The notes: a model not told the origin generated them from the sequence alone. Positions 24,522 to 33,982 are shown, counted from the first letter of the stretch. The stretch: 64,000 nucleotides of DNA from an uncultured Prevotella sp. (GCA_900544825.1 UQWP01000002.1:27354-91353); one strand, 5' to 3'. Program-made: numbers and translations.

Positions 24522-25775
24522 TTAATAATTTAAACTGTTTTTGTCTAACAAGAAGTCTTTCAGCCCGATTGTAAGGATGCCATCTTCATTTCTCTTGGGC
24601 TTGATATCATCTTTCACAATGATTATTTTCTTGAAAGAGTCCTTAATTCTCAATAGTGATGCCGATTCCTGCGCCTCTTTTTCTAATGTTGGCATGGCGA
24701 AAGCTGACTGAATGTAATATCGCTGACTTCCTTGATTCACCACAAAATCCACCTCCAACTGCTTTCTGAACAACTTGCCACTTTTGTCTGGCTCTCTGAC
24801 TTCCACCATACCCACATCTACATGATATCCTCTCGTACGCAATTCATTGTATATGATATTCTCCATGATATGTGTCTCTTCTTGCTGGCGAAAGCCTAAG
24901 AGAGCGTTTCTGATTCCAAGATCCGAAAAGTAATATTTTGCCAAGGTGTTGATATACTTCTTCCCCTTGATATTATATCTGATGGACTTTTCCACAAGAA
25001 ACGCATCTTCTAAAAAACCTAGATACTTGTTTATCGTCTGATGATGAATGGTCACATTCTTGACACTCTTGAATGTATTGGCAAGCTTCGTTGGATTGCA
25101 TGGAGCACCAATGGAAGAGGCGATAATTCGCAGCAATTCATCAAACTCTCCCATGTTTTTTATCTTATGGCGTTCCAACACATCTACGAGATACACACTC
25201 TTATACAAGTTATTCAGATAATCTTCTTTTTTCTTATCTGTATCAAGCGTCAAAATAAGAGGAAGCCCTCCGTATGTATAATAATCTTTCCATGCATTGT
25301 CTATTGTCCCTTTATATCCTTCACAGTATTCAGAGAATGACAATGGAAATAAATGTATCTCATCACCTCTACCACGGAACTCTGTCACTACATCCGTCGA
25401 TAGAAAATGCGAGTTGCTGCCTGTAACATATACATCTGCATTTGATATATGCAGCAAGCTATTCAATACATCTGTAAACTCATCTACCATCTGTACCTCA
25501 TCAAGCATGATGTAGTAGAGATTTTTGTCTGTTATCTGCTCCTTGATGTATTTCAACAGATTATCAGGATCACGCAGTTCCTTATTGGTACGATCATCGA
25601 GGGCAACCTCTATGATATGGTCATCTGAAATCCCTTGCGAATTTAGATACTCATGAAATAACTTGAACAGAAGATATGACTTTCCACATCTTCTGATACC
25701 TGTAATAATCTTAATCAAGCCATTCCTTTGGCTTGCGATAAGTTGGTCTAAATATTGTTGTCTTTTAATATCCAT
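24522..25775 (-). CDS. AAA_14 / DUF4143 family ATPase
   Basis: A 417-residue cytoplasmic protein with the AAA_14-DUF4143 architecture. The N-terminal ATPase shows Walker A ITGIRRCGKSYLL (about residues 24-36), Walker B IMLDEVQMVDEF and the sensor VYVTGSNSHFLS. The C-terminal DUF4143 part is PD-(D/E)XK-like, with QLEVDFVVNQGSQRYYIQSA. These genes are numerous in Bacteroidales and their role is not established. It is flanked by inverted hairpins (24393 and 26006) and preceded by three 33-bp palindromes, the first covering the predicted transcription start. A similar protein is encoded at 61302. Confidence 0.88.
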   Translation of the reverse strand: MDIKRQQYLDQLIASQRNGLIKIITGIRRCGKSYLLFKLFHEYLNSQGISDDHIIEVALDDRTNKELRDPDNLLKYIKEQITDKNLYYIMLDEVQMVDEFTDVLNSLLHISNADVYVTGSNSHFLSTDVVTEFRGRGDEIHLFPLSFSEYCEGYKGTIDNAWKDYYTYGGLPLILTLDTDKKKEDYLNNLYKSVYLVDVLERHKIKNMGEFDELLRIIASSIGAPCNPTKLANTFKSVKNVTIHHQTINKYLGFLEDAFLVEKSIRYNIKGKKYINTLAKYYFSDLGIRNALLGFRQQEETHIMENIIYNELRTRGYHVDVGMVEVREPDKSGKLFRKQLEVDFVVNQGSQRYYIQSAFAMPTLEKEAQESASLLRIKDSFKKIIIVKDDIKPKRNEDGILTIGLKDFLLDKNSLNY

Positions 25776-25790
25776 AATTATACTATATTA

Positions 25791-25970
25791 TCAAAAAGTG
25801 GCAACATTACCACTTTTCGTCACTGCAAAGATACAAAAAATATCTAAGAATGCGCAACTTTATTATCAAAAAGTGGTAAACTTACCGTTTTTCGTCACTA
25901 AAAAGGCTCAAACGAAGGTTTTTACCATGATTTACAAGCAAAAAGTGGTAGTTTTACCACTTTTCGTCAC
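25791..25970. repeat. Three 33-bp palindromes upstream of the AAA_14 gene
   Basis: Units at 25791-25823, 25866-25898 and 25938-25970 share CAAAAAGTGGTAA...TTACCACTTTTCGTCAC. The core AAAAGTGG/CCACTTTT is self-complementary, and the CGTCAC tail gives direction. Copy 1 overlaps the predicted transcription start. Confidence 0.88.
25826..25833 (-). promoter_or_regulatory. -7 box of the AAA_14 gene
   Basis: TATCTTTG on the minus strand, directly followed by palindrome copy 1 in the leader. Confidence 0.6.
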
Positions 25971-26005
25971 TTTCCCATTTTCTAGTTCCCCAAAAATGAC
26001 ATAAA

Positions 26006-26049
26006 TGGTTCAGAAGAGATTGTCTATCCACGGACAATCTCCCCTGAAC
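26006..26049. repeat. Hairpin B (right member, inverted)
   Basis: Reverse complement of the 24393 unit with a few changes, sharing GGGGAGATTGTCCGTGGATA and the -TCAG arm. It also ends in a T-run (GATTTTT). Confidence 0.85.
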
Positions 26050-26056
26050 CGATTTT

Positions 26057-26115
26057 TCCTTTCACACTTAACTCTCTTATTTTCAATACAATCTACATTC
26101 CGTGAAAGGAGATTT
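26057..26115. repeat. Inverted repeat A (right member, inverted)
   Basis: TCCTTTCAC and GTGAAAGGA arms. Read on the minus strand the unit shares CTCCTTTCAC and TTAAGTGTGAAAGGA with the 23892 unit. The loop sequence differs. Confidence 0.6.
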
Positions 26116-26159
26116 ATGATTCACCTTAAATATTTTCTGCAAATTTATCCCCCTAAAAA

Positions 26160-26188
26160 TTGGTGGATTCAAATAAGTAGTACCTTTG
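26160..26188 (+). promoter_or_regulatory. Strong orphan promoter
   Basis: TTGG (26160-26163), 17 bp, then TACCTTTG (26181-26188). It points towards the susF terminator with no good gene in between. Confidence 0.5.
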
Positions 26189-26192
26189 CACC

Positions 26193-26310
26193 CGCTCCTC
26201 AGCCACATCGTGGTTTCCACAGAACATATAGTTCTTTCTGCGGATGGCTTACATTGAAATACTGGAGGATGAAACGAAAATAGGCGGCTCCCAGAATCTG
26301 AGAGTCGCCT
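26193..26310 (+). ncRNA. Candidate short RNA from the orphan promoter
   Basis: A transcript from 26193 would run about 115 nt and end in the hairpin at 26282-26310. It contains an internal hairpin CCACAGAA/TTCTGCGG (26216-26242). A 55-codon frame (26116-26283) crosses the promoter and is not credible as a gene. Low confidence: structure and promoter only. Confidence 0.3.
26282..26310. terminator. susCDEF terminator (bidirectional)
   Basis: AGGCGGCTCCCAG-AAT-CTGAGAGTCGCCT hairpin located 46 bp past the susF stop. A/T-rich runs on both sides. Confidence 0.75.
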
Positions 26311-26355
26311 ATAAATTATATATATTCGTGATGAAGTAAATCTATTACTCTTTCA

Positions 26356-27807
26356 TTACTTCTTGGTGAGAACCACCTTGTTTGCACCCTCGTGAGAGAG
26401 GTAGAGCTGAATCTTGTAAGTTCCTTCGCCAGCAGGAACATTGAGGTCCTTACCATTATTAACTGAAATGTTGTCGTAAGCAGTAGCATCGCCGTTAGCA
26501 CCACCCCAGCTTGTATCCCAAGCATCGTTCATAGCGAACTTGAAGCCATCCTTCAATGTGGTTGTGAGCTCCCAGCAACCTGCTTCCTTATTGTATGTCA
26601 TGTGGCATTTTGCATCAGCTTCTTTCCAACCATTGTGGTTACCTACGACAGTGATAGACTTGATCTGAGTCAGAGCGTATGTACCAGTCTGCAAGTCAAC
26701 GTCAATCTTGTAGAAACCAGCACCTGGGTCAGGGCAGTTCTTGCCATTACCATTGTCTGCAATCTTGCCTTCGCCATCGAATTCATAGTCACCAGTCCAG
26801 TCATCAGTTCCAGCCAGTGGCTTGAACTTGAACTCGCCATTCAGGTAATAGAATCCCTGATACTTGCCGTCACCGTTTCCACCATAGAGAGCATTTGTTG
26901 ACTTCCAATTAGAATCACCGCCAATCTCATAGAAGTACTCACCGAATGAGAGAGGAGTAATCTTGTAGGTGTATTCCAACATATTGATCTCAACCTTGAT
27001 GTACTTGGCACCAGCACTTTTAGAAACCTTGAATGAAGCATCGTCGCCAACCTTTGCACGGGTATCCAACTGCTCTGTCTCATTCAGAGCGTTATTGCCG
27101 TTACCCTTTGCTGTACCGAGAACAGAACTCCAGTCACCATTAGCTATACCTTCGCAAGCTTTATCATCTACAATACCGAACCAAGTATCGTCACCCTCCT
27201 TTGCAGGAATTGTGATTGTGAAGATTGGGTCATCGTAAACATTAATGTCGCTATGGTTGAACTTCTGGGATCTTGCTGCATCAGCTGTCCAATCCTTAGT
27301 ACCACCAATGATATAGTAGTTCTGAGAGATGTTAGGAGCTACAGGTGTAGCTGTCACCTTTACAGTACCTGCATCAATCAGAGCAGCCTGTCCATCCTTT
27401 ACGGCAGTTGTGTAAACATGACCGTCGAAGGTGCGAGCTACAGGAGCCTTGCCGTAAACGCTTTCAATAAGAGCCTGCAGGTCTGCCTTGGTAGCTTTAC
27501 CATCATTAGAAGTCTTTACTTCTGTGGCAGTTGCATTTTCTACACCCTCAGGAGTCAGTTCGATTCGGCTGTTTCCCAATTCGAAACCTTCTGGAAGAGT
27601 GGCAGAGCTGATGGTATAAACATTCGCGCTATCTGCAACGTTAGCCAAGTCTAATGCGCTAACAGCACTTGCCTGATAGCCAGGAATTGTGATGGCATCT
27701 TCCTGTGGGTTAGTCTGAGGATCTGCCCAGTCTTTGAAATCTTCGCTGCAGGACCCCATAAAGAGGCCTGCAAGTGCGATAGAGATATATAATGATAACT
27801 TTTTCAT
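26356..27807 (-). CDS. susF: SusF-like starch-binding outer-membrane lipoprotein
   Basis: A 483-residue surface lipoprotein: signal peptide and lipobox LFMGSCSEDF (Cys20), an N-terminal Ig-like SusE/F domain (about 35-155), then three repeated starch-binding modules starting near YYIIGGTKDW, YFYEIGGDSNW and ITVVGNHNGW. Each carries the aromatic/W pattern used to hold starch helices. It binds starch at the cell surface for SusC/D. It is the last gene of susCDEF, 24 bp after susE, and is followed by a terminator. The SusF name is by position and modules; the true orthology to B. thetaiotaomicron SusF is uncertain. Confidence 0.88.
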   Translation of the reverse strand: MKKLSLYISIALAGLFMGSCSEDFKDWADPQTNPQEDAITIPGYQASAVSALDLANVADSANVYTISSATLPEGFELGNSRIELTPEGVENATATEVKTSNDGKATKADLQALIESVYGKAPVARTFDGHVYTTAVKDGQAALIDAGTVKVTATPVAPNISQNYYIIGGTKDWTADAARSQKFNHSDINVYDDPIFTITIPAKEGDDTWFGIVDDKACEGIANGDWSSVLGTAKGNGNNALNETEQLDTRAKVGDDASFKVSKSAGAKYIKVEINMLEYTYKITPLSFGEYFYEIGGDSNWKSTNALYGGNGDGKYQGFYYLNGEFKFKPLAGTDDWTGDYEFDGEGKIADNGNGKNCPDPGAGFYKIDVDLQTGTYALTQIKSITVVGNHNGWKEADAKCHMTYNKEAGCWELTTTLKDGFKFAMNDAWDTSWGGANGDATAYDNISVNNGKDLNVPAGEGTYKIQLYLSHEGANKVVLTKK

Positions 27808-27831
27808 TTTACTTCGATTTTAAATCGTTAT

Positions 27832-28986
27832 TTACTTGATTTCACCAGTTCCCTTAGCGATGTTGAGGTGAACCTGCTGACCTACATTACCTGTAGCTCT
27901 ATCCTGGTCGCCGCCTGTTGCACGGTACTTGATCTTACCGTCTAATGTGACGAACTCAGAATGCCACCAGTCGTGTCCAGGAATCTTAACGTACATACGT
28001 ACACCCTTATCAGTACCAGCAGGAACTGAACCTACGAATGCAGGAGATACGAATTCTCCGTCCTTGGTTGTAGGTACGGTGAATGACCAGCCTTCAGCTT
28101 CCTCTGCGAAATCGTCGCTACCAGCTGCAGGACCAATAAGCCAGATTGTTGGCTTGTTGAACTGAACGTCATAGTGGATTTCACGGTTTACAACTGATGT
28201 TGTAACGATTACCAGATACCAGCCTGGGTTCTTTGAAGCGATATTGCCATCCTTGTCGATGATATCGTCCTTGCAGTCGCCAGAAACAGTGATGCCAGCA
28301 TAACCAACTTCGCTATTATTCCATTCTGCTGCAGTATTGAACTTGATACCGCTATCGTCGATATAGACAAGATGCCAGAATGTATCCTCTGTACCATAAA
28401 CCTGAACCATATCGAAGCAATTGTCCCATTTCCAATCACAGAAGCTACCTACAGCATATACATGGCTAGGCAAGTTGACTGGTGGCAATGAGAACAAGAG
28501 GTGAATATTGTTGAGTGAAACTACATTAGAAAGAATCTCTGTTCCCTCTACAACATTACCATTACTGGTCACAATATTTGCCTTCAAACGGAAGTAAGCT
28601 TTTACATCCATTGGGAAATCAGCCTCAGTCTTGCCTTTTTCTACATAGATGTTAGTCAAGGCACTTGCCAATGAAGCTGCATTGATTTCAACCTTGGCAC
28701 TTGAGCTGGTTTCTGAAAGCTCAACAGCATCAGTCATATTTTCATCTGTAGCAACCTGAACAGTATATTGAACGCTTGCAGTATAGCCATAGTTTGGCTG
28801 TGAGCAGGTCAATATAATCTTAGACGAATTCGCCAGGTCGATTGGGGTATCCTGCAATGCAGGAGTATTCAACTTGAACTCTGTTGGTGACTGAATAGTC
28901 GGATTAGAGTCATTGTCGTCGCTACAAGCTGTCATGAGAGTTAAACTCATGACAACGAGTAGAGCTGATTTAATTATATTTTTCAT
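27832..28986 (-). CDS. susE: SusE-like starch-binding outer-membrane lipoprotein
   Basis: A 384-residue lipoprotein (lipobox LMTACSDDND, Cys21) with the SusE N-terminal domain (LNTPALQDTPIDLANSSKII, about residues 40-165) and two glycan-binding modules (HVYAVGSFCDWKWD and the region from about 280, IWLIGPAAGS). It provides starch binding on the cell surface. It is in the susCDEF operon, 26 bp after susD and 24 bp before susF. Confidence 0.9.
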   Translation of the reverse strand: MKNIIKSALLVVMSLTLMTACSDDNDSNPTIQSPTEFKLNTPALQDTPIDLANSSKIILTCSQPNYGYTASVQYTVQVATDENMTDAVELSETSSSAKVEINAASLASALTNIYVEKGKTEADFPMDVKAYFRLKANIVTSNGNVVEGTEILSNVVSLNNIHLLFSLPPVNLPSHVYAVGSFCDWKWDNCFDMVQVYGTEDTFWHLVYIDDSGIKFNTAAEWNNSEVGYAGITVSGDCKDDIIDKDGNIASKNPGWYLVIVTTSVVNREIHYDVQFNKPTIWLIGPAAGSDDFAEEAEGWSFTVPTTKDGEFVSPAFVGSVPAGTDKGVRMYVKIPGHDWWHSEFVTLDGKIKYRATGGDQDRATGNVGQQVHLNIAKGTGEIK

Positions 28987-29012
28987 AATGAATTCCTTTT
29001 TATGTTTGCAAA

Positions 29013-30629
29013 TTAATATCCAGGATTCTGAGTCAGATTCTTGTTAGATGTCAACTCATTGGTTGGGATAGCAAAGATATTCAAATCTTTAGAGAAGTTG
29101 CGGCCTTCCTTGGTGCCACCCTTCCACTGCCAGTTGTAGTTGACATTTCCACCAAAACGGTTGAAACGGATCAGATCCATACGACGGCGACCCTCGAAGT
29201 AGAACTCACGGCTCCATTCATCGCAGATATCGCTCAGAGAATAGCCCTTGTCTTCACGAGTAGTGGTATTTGCACGTTTGCGGATAGCATTGATAGCTGC
29301 GGTACCTTCCTCTGTAGTCTGACCACCATTGATGCGGGCATCAGCCTCTGCAAAGTTCAGGTAAGCCTCTGCTACACGCATCAGGAAGAAGTCTGCATCT
29401 GCGAATGTAGCATCATGACCTGCGCTACCGTCTGTCTTGAAGTTGGTAAACTTAGCAACACCGAAACCGCTCTTGAAAGTAGCAACGTCATCATTATCCA
29501 ATGTACGGTTTACACCATTGAAGAGAGCACGGTCGTCACCGGCAGCTTCTGCTGTAGCGTAGCTTTCAAGATTTGGAACATTACCGTTAGGGAAGAACTT
29601 CTTCACCAAGTCTGGACGAGCGCGGTTACCACCCCAAGCCTGGTCAGTACCATTGGTAGCTTTAGGGTTGTTTGGATTTGCGTGCATATCTTGATCGTAG
29701 GTAGAAGCCAACAGGAAGAGTGTTGTACCCCAGCTTGTTGTTGTCAAACCATCCTGCAAGAGAGGGAAGATTGCCTCGTAAGCAGCATCTGTCTCACCGT
29801 TATCGCCCATGAAGAGCATCTGGTAAGCACTCCAGCCATTCACGCTTTTGGTGTTCAGCTTATAAGATGAATCCATCACCTTCTTGGCGTATTCCTTTGC
29901 CTTTTCCCACTGAGCTGTGCCAGTATAAACCTCTGCATTGAGGTAGAGGCGGGAGAGAAGCAACCAGCATGCAGCCTTATCTACACGACCGTAACCGGCA
30001 TCTGTTGACTTCTTAGCCTTTGCTTCAGAAAGGTTTGGCTCGATTTCAAGAAGCTCTTTCTCGAGCCATTCGTAAGTCTGTGCTCTGGTATATCTTTCAG
30101 GCTTGGTCAATGGCTGAAGTGTAAATGGGATGTTGCCCCATGCATCCATCAAGCTATAGTATTCGTATGCTCTCAGGAAGCGAACCTCAGCAAGCTTGGT
30201 TGCATCCTGATCTCCTGCTTCAGCAAGATACTGGTTGCAATAAGCAATACCTGTTGTAATACGGGCATACAAACCTTGCAACATCGGGTTTGTGGCATTG
30301 TAGCTATTATAGCAGAAGCCGGCTATACCATCATCACCCCAACCGCAGATAGCCTCATCGGTTGGTAATTCGTTTGCATTGAATGTCTGGCGTACAAAAC
30401 CGGATGTACCACCGTCAATACCATCAATGTCGCAGTCACCATTAGCACCACCATTACCAGCCATGGCAAAGTTAGCGTAGCACTTGTTGAAAAGGCCATC
30501 GATGTTAAGGTTTGTCTGAATGTTCGGGTTAATCGGAGTAACATCCAAATCACCGACACATGACGTTGTTGTTCCCATTGTAAGCAGGAGCGCTGCTACT
30601 GGAACAATATTTTTAATATATTTTTTCAT
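29013..30629 (-). CDS. susD: SusD-like starch-binding lipoprotein
   Basis: A 538-residue SusD/RagB family lipoprotein (lipobox-like TTTSCVGDLD, Cys24) that caps the SusC transporter and holds starch oligosaccharides. Family features are EVRFLRAYEYYSLMDAWGNIP, a TPR-like helical core (YGRVDKAACWLLLSRLYLNAEVY), and the C-terminal WSREFYFEGRRRMDLIRF. It lies 18 bp after susC. The aromatic arc of SusD was not aligned residue by residue. Confidence 0.95.
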   Translation of the reverse strand: MKKYIKNIVPVAALLLTMGTTTSCVGDLDVTPINPNIQTNLNIDGLFNKCYANFAMAGNGGANGDCDIDGIDGGTSGFVRQTFNANELPTDEAICGWGDDGIAGFCYNSYNATNPMLQGLYARITTGIAYCNQYLAEAGDQDATKLAEVRFLRAYEYYSLMDAWGNIPFTLQPLTKPERYTRAQTYEWLEKELLEIEPNLSEAKAKKSTDAGYGRVDKAACWLLLSRLYLNAEVYTGTAQWEKAKEYAKKVMDSSYKLNTKSVNGWSAYQMLFMGDNGETDAAYEAIFPLLQDGLTTTSWGTTLFLLASTYDQDMHANPNNPKATNGTDQAWGGNRARPDLVKKFFPNGNVPNLESYATAEAAGDDRALFNGVNRTLDNDDVATFKSGFGVAKFTNFKTDGSAGHDATFADADFFLMRVAEAYLNFAEADARINGGQTTEEGTAAINAIRKRANTTTREDKGYSLSDICDEWSREFYFEGRRRMDLIRFNRFGGNVNYNWQWKGGTKEGRNFSKDLNIFAIPTNELTSNKNLTQNPGY

Positions 30630-30647
30630 AATGAATATCCTTTCTTA

Positions 30648-33600
30648 TTAGAAATTCAAGCTAAGACCAACTACAACAGAGAATGGACGTGGGTAGAGGT
30701 TGTTGTCATTACCATCGCCTACTTCTGGATCCAAGCCGTCATAATTTGTAATTGTGAATACATTTGATGCGGTAGCGTATGCACGACCTGAAAGTCCATG
30801 CCAGCCGTTTGACTTAAACAAGTTGTTGAAGCTGTAACCCAATGTGATGTTGTCGCACTTCAGGAATGAGGCATTCTTCACATAGTAGTCAGACAACTTA
30901 GAAGTGATCTCGTAGGTCTGCCAGTTTCTCTCAACTGTACTCTTCAGACGGTTAGAGAAGTACTTCAAGGAGTTAGAGAACCACTCACCTGTATTCATGT
31001 TACTCATGCCCTGCTCAACATTGTTATATACATAGTTGCCGATGCTTGCACGCAAAGAGAAACCGAAGTCCCAGTTCTTGTATTCCAAGCGAGAAGAGAA
31101 GCCCATGGTTACAGGAGCAGCTGGGCTCTTGTAGAGATACTTATCGCTTTCATTGATCTTACCGTCACCGTTACGGTCAACTACGCAGTTCTCAATTGGC
31201 TTGCCGTTCTTGTCGTAAACCTGCTGGTAAACATAGTATGAGTTCATAGCGTAACCCACCTGGTTAGCCTGCAGATAAGCACCAGAACCATCACCTACCT
31301 TGATGTTTGTATTAACAACAGGAGCACCATTCTCAGATACACCATTCAAGTCGGTAATCTCATTCTTGTTGTAAGTGAAGTTGTATGTCATAGTCCAGAA
31401 CCAGTCCTTGGTCTGGATAGCACGCCAGGTAATAGCTGCTTCAACACCGGTGTTCTTCAGGGAACCGATGTTCTGCCATGCCTGGTTCTTGTATCCTGCC
31501 ATAGAAGGAAGAGGAGCATAGTTCAACAAGTCGGTAGTCTTTCTGTAGTACCAATCTACGCTACCAGACAATCTCTGATCCATGATACCCCAGTCCAAAC
31601 CTACGTTGTAGGTAGCGGTTGTTTCCCACTTCAAGTCAGGACGGTAGTTGTTTGGTCTGTAGAGCTCACCTGTACCAGTAACAGGATAGAAACCGTTTGT
31701 ACCAGTGCTGATAGCATAAGACGGAATCCACTCATAGTCGCCGATAGAACCAGCCTGCTGACCAGTCTTACCATAACCCAGACGGAGCTTCAAGTCAGAC
31801 AACCAGTCAGCGTTCTTCAGGAATGCCTCTTCGTTAGCCTTCCATGCAAAGGCGAATGATGGGAACCAAGCCCAGTGCTCCTTGAAACGTGAAGAACCAT
31901 CATCACGGACGGTTGCTGTCAGAAAGTAACGGTCGAGTAATGTGTAGTTGGCACGTCCGAAGAAAGATACCAGGTAGCTTTCGCTCTTCTCGCTATATGG
32001 AGTATGAGGACGCTCTGTACCTGCAAGACTTGCATCGTTATTTGTATCTTGATAATAACCTACATAATCATTGTTCTTGCTGCGCCAGAAGTGCTGCCAC
32101 TCATAACCAGCCATGATGTCGAAGTGATGAATCTTGTTGAAATCCTTGTAGTACTGAGCGTAAGCACTCAAAGAGAGGTTGCGCTTCAGAATTTCCTCAC
32201 CACCATAGCTACCATAGTACAATGCGCTAGTACATGATGGAGCAAATGACTGGCTCTGGCGACCCTTTGAGATATCTGCACCCAAGGTAGCATGCAATCT
32301 CAAGTCCTCGAAACCGTGTACCTTATAGTCGATGTCTGCACTACCGATGAATGAACGGCTGTGAGCAATCTGACTGCCCTGGTCCAACAATGACAGAGGG
32401 TTAGGCATCTGGGTAGTACTATCATAGGTGAAAGGCCATGTATTGTCACCATACTCTGCTTTCTTTGACCACTGGAAATAGCCACCATAGTTGTAGAGAG
32501 TCTCTTTCATGTAGCTGCCCAACTGATTCTTGTGATATACAGATGTAAACTTGTAAGGATCTTGGGTTGGGTCCATTCTTACAGCTGATGATACGACAGC
32601 ACCATCTGTATATAAGGTTCTGGCATACATGCCCTTCGCATTCAGATTCAATGTCAAGTGATCCTGGAAGAATGATGGGTTCAAGTTCAAAGATGCTGTA
32701 GCACGCTTGAAGTCTGATGTTTTTATGATACCCTGCTGGTCTGTATAACCTACAGAAACACGGTATGGGAGAGACTTAGCTGCACCAGAAACCGTAATGT
32801 TGTGGTCGTGGCTGATAGCTGTACGGTAAATCAAGTCCTGCCAGTTGGTGTTGGCTGTACCCAGTGCGCTATAAGCCTCACTGTCTTTGCCATACAGTCT
32901 TTCAACGTTTGCACGGAACTCGTCAGCGTTAAGAACATCAATTGTGTTCTTCTTCTCGCTGATGGTTACGCTACCAGAGTAAGAAACGGTAGGTTTCTGA
33001 CCCTTGCGACCCTTCTTGGTTGTAATGATGATGACACCGTTAGAACCACGGGAACCGTAGATAGCAGTTGCAGAAGCATCCTTCAAGACACTGAAAGACT
33101 CAATATCCTGTGGGTTTACTACAGAAAGGAGGTTAGAAAGACCCTTTACACCATCGTTGTCCATTGCCAGACCATCGATAACGATCAATGGGTCGTTAGA
33201 AGCGTTCAAGGAAGAACCACCACGAACACGGATCTTAGCACCACCACCAGGAGTACCGTCGTTGCTAGTAATGTTTACACCGGCAACCTTACCAGTAAGC
33301 ATATCCTGTGCGTTGACAACCACACCCTTGTTCTTAGAGTCTGGCTTGATAGCTGTAACCGAACCGGTTAAGTCTGACTTCTTAACAGCACCATAACCGA
33401 TGACAACGACTTCGTTCAAAGACTTTGAGTCATCCTGCAAGGTAATGCTCATTTCTTTAGAAGCCTTCACGGTCTGTGGAGTCATTCCCAGATAGGTGAA
33501 AGTAAGATTAGTACCTGGAGCTGCGTCAACAGAGAAGTTACCATCCATGTCGGTAATACCTACTGCCTTACCGTTCACTGTAATGGTAGCACCCATGACA

Positions 33601-33731
33601 GGCTCACCGGAAGCATCCTTCACATGTCCCTTAATCGCATTAGTCTGCGCAAAGGAACTCACCGTCAGAAGCAGACCACCTGCGAGGGTCAATGCTCTGA
33701 GAGGCAATTTAAATTTTACCTGCTTCATCAT
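30648..33731 (-). CDS. susC: SusC-like TonB-dependent starch transporter
   Basis: A 1027-residue outer-membrane TonB-dependent transporter that imports malto-oligosaccharides together with SusD. There is a signal peptide to about residue 29 (VSSFAQ), a carboxypeptidase-regulatory-like domain (KGHVKDASGEPVMGATITV), the SusC plug motif VVVIGYGAVKKSDLTGSV, the RGxxS segment IRVRGGSSLNASNDPLIVID, and a 22-strand barrel ending in VVGLSLNF with the C-terminal Phe. It is the first gene of susCDEF, divergent from lacI, with one shared operator. Confidence 0.96.
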   Translation of the reverse strand: MMKQVKFKLPLRALTLAGGLLLTVSSFAQTNAIKGHVKDASGEPVMGATITVNGKAVGITDMDGNFSVDAAPGTNLTFTYLGMTPQTVKASKEMSITLQDDSKSLNEVVVIGYGAVKKSDLTGSVTAIKPDSKNKGVVVNAQDMLTGKVAGVNITSNDGTPGGGAKIRVRGGSSLNASNDPLIVIDGLAMDNDGVKGLSNLLSVVNPQDIESFSVLKDASATAIYGSRGSNGVIIITTKKGRKGQKPTVSYSGSVTISEKKNTIDVLNADEFRANVERLYGKDSEAYSALGTANTNWQDLIYRTAISHDHNITVSGAAKSLPYRVSVGYTDQQGIIKTSDFKRATASLNLNPSFFQDHLTLNLNAKGMYARTLYTDGAVVSSAVRMDPTQDPYKFTSVYHKNQLGSYMKETLYNYGGYFQWSKKAEYGDNTWPFTYDSTTQMPNPLSLLDQGSQIAHSRSFIGSADIDYKVHGFEDLRLHATLGADISKGRQSQSFAPSCTSALYYGSYGGEEILKRNLSLSAYAQYYKDFNKIHHFDIMAGYEWQHFWRSKNNDYVGYYQDTNNDASLAGTERPHTPYSEKSESYLVSFFGRANYTLLDRYFLTATVRDDGSSRFKEHWAWFPSFAFAWKANEEAFLKNADWLSDLKLRLGYGKTGQQAGSIGDYEWIPSYAISTGTNGFYPVTGTGELYRPNNYRPDLKWETTATYNVGLDWGIMDQRLSGSVDWYYRKTTDLLNYAPLPSMAGYKNQAWQNIGSLKNTGVEAAITWRAIQTKDWFWTMTYNFTYNKNEITDLNGVSENGAPVVNTNIKVGDGSGAYLQANQVGYAMNSYYVYQQVYDKNGKPIENCVVDRNGDGKINESDKYLYKSPAAPVTMGFSSRLEYKNWDFGFSLRASIGNYVYNNVEQGMSNMNTGEWFSNSLKYFSNRLKSTVERNWQTYEITSKLSDYYVKNASFLKCDNITLGYSFNNLFKSNGWHGLSGRAYATASNVFTITNYDGLDPEVGDGNDNNLYPRPFSVVVGLSLNF

Positions 33732-33852
33732 TTTGCTTGATTTTTAAGTTTATGTTTATACTATTGTTATTCTTAAAATGAATATTCTGCTTTTAGTCTC
33801 TGGCCTGTTTATATAAGAGGTCGAGTTGTCTAATTGTTTATTCTTCTGGGTG

Positions 33853-33860
33853 CAAAATTA
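33853..33860 (-). promoter_or_regulatory. -7 box of susC
   Basis: TAATTTTG on the minus strand, 61.5 bp from the centre of the 33916 palindrome. It gives a leader of about 115 nt. Confidence 0.7.
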
Positions 33861-33915
33861 AAGTCTTTTTCGATACGATGTACTATTTTTCAGTTAATTC
33901 CGTTATTTCTTATGC

Positions 33916-33927
33916 GCAAACGTTTGC
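33916..33927. promoter_or_regulatory. Shared LacI-type operator, susC / lacI
   Basis: Perfect palindrome GCAAACGTTTGC placed exactly midway between the divergent -7 boxes (61.5 bp each way). Confidence 0.88.
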
Positions 33928-33982
33928 ATTCCTTTTGCTTGATTTAGGTCAACAAAAAGGTACAAAATAACGGATATTTGCC

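Noticed and set aside
26116..26283. A 55-codon frame downstream of the inverted repeats
   Set aside because: It spans a strong promoter (-7 box at 26181), has a Trp/Arg-rich odd composition and no similarity that I recognise.
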